Assembly: GCA_002344345.1 (NCBI GenBank)
Contig: DDTL01000069.1
Span: 1-64,000 of the forward strand
Direction of reading: 5' to 3'
DNA from: Saprospiraceae bacterium UBA2365
Lineage (GTDB): Bacteria; Bacteroidota; Bacteroidia; Chitinophagales; Saprospiraceae
DNA length: 64,000 nucleotides
The notes beneath the pieces were generated by a model. That model was given only the letters and a program-made list of their open reading frames with translations, did no database searches and was not told the origin of the DNA. Positions 63,818 through 64,000 of the stretch are shown here, piece by piece (the stretch's first letter is position 1; each line of letters opens with the position of its first letter). The translations under genes were made by a program, and so were the position numbers.

Positions 63818-64000
63818 ATGCGAAAAATATTATTTTCAGCGATCATCATTTTTATGCAAATAGCCTTGTTTGCACAGTTTCCGGAAAGTTTTGATGGCAA
63901 CGTCTTCCCACCTGCCGGATGGCGGGTCTTTGACAATGATAATGGAACAGAACAATCCTGGAGAAGATCTGATCCTGCATATATGGGCCAGCAGGCAGCT
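63818..64000 (+). CDS. Secreted protein with choice-of-anchor/cleaved-adhesin start, truncated by window end
   Basis: An open frame of 61 codons from the ATG at 63818 runs off the window. It has a signal peptide (MRKILFSAIIIFMQIALFAQ) followed by FPESFDGNVFPPAGWRVFDND and GTEQSWRRSD, the usual beginning of a choice-of-anchor J/cleaved-adhesin domain in T9SS cargo proteins. The remaining domains cannot be seen. It is 51 bp after the previous gene. Confidence 0.82.
   Translation, partial: MRKILFSAIIIFMQIALFAQFPESFDGNVFPPAGWRVFDNDNGTEQSWRRSDPAYMGQQAA

Overview
The window is a chromosomal segment of a Bacteroidota bacterium, probably from the Saprospiria/Chitinophagales side of the phylum (the lineage is inferred). 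The signs are: type IX secretion (T9SS) C-terminal sorting domains; DUF4270, DUF4290, DUF4403 and FISUMP families; many Sec lipoproteins; a clade II nos cluster; promoters that fit TTG-N19-TAnnTTTG; and starts without an obvious Shine-Dalgarno sequence. I found no rRNA, tRNA, CRISPR array, prophage or transposase gene.

Layout. 0.2-7.8 kb (minus) is a nitrous-oxide respiration cluster: cupin, fasciclin lipoprotein, cytochrome c lipoprotein, nosZ, a nosB-like membrane gene, nosL, nosD, nosF, nosY. 7.9-12.7 kb holds envelope proteins: a DUF6265/alginate-export-like fusion, two lipoproteins and a DUF4403 protein. 12.7-18.7 kb (minus) is a housekeeping run: aat, scpB, DUF4290, glmS, DUF4270 and a stand-alone glycogen-synthase-like N-terminal domain. 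18.8-30.6 kb is a DUF819 carrier followed by a pentose/uronate locus. There lacI-uxuA diverges from xylB-xylA, a sodium/sugar symporter and a GH3 glycosidase, which suggests growth on glucuronoxylan fragments. 30.6-35.6 kb has a glucosaminidase, a 715-bp gap with two perfect DnaA boxes, a PurF-like enzyme and an MscS channel.

35.6-44.5 kb is a repeat-rich accessory zone. It carries a DUF559 endonuclease-like gene inside a field of palindromic repeats, two FISUMP proteins, two AAA/DUF4143 ATPases (one broken by a single stop codon), and a four-helix-bundle (S23/IVS-type) gene next to heptanucleotide arrays. Small hairpins appear to have inserted into the tips of other palindromes there. 44.5-54.7 kb mixes T9SS cargo (a DUF6055 HExxH protein and a large FnIII/PKD protein), a YrbL-like protein, a methyltransferase, and the yicC-gmk-pnuC operon. 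54.9-59.1 kb holds maeB and an unusual protein joining a ribosome-hibernation-like (S30AE) domain to sigma-70-like regions. 59.6-64 kb is a DUF1800/DUF1501 pair followed by T9SS cargo, the last of which runs off the window.

The strongest unexplained signals are the S30AE/sigma fusion, a two-copy MITE-like element (49.07-49.24 and 57.41-57.62 kb), the nested palindromes around the DUF559 gene, the heptad arrays around the four-helix gene, and the DnaA-box pair. All similarity statements come from reading motifs by eye; no database search was run.
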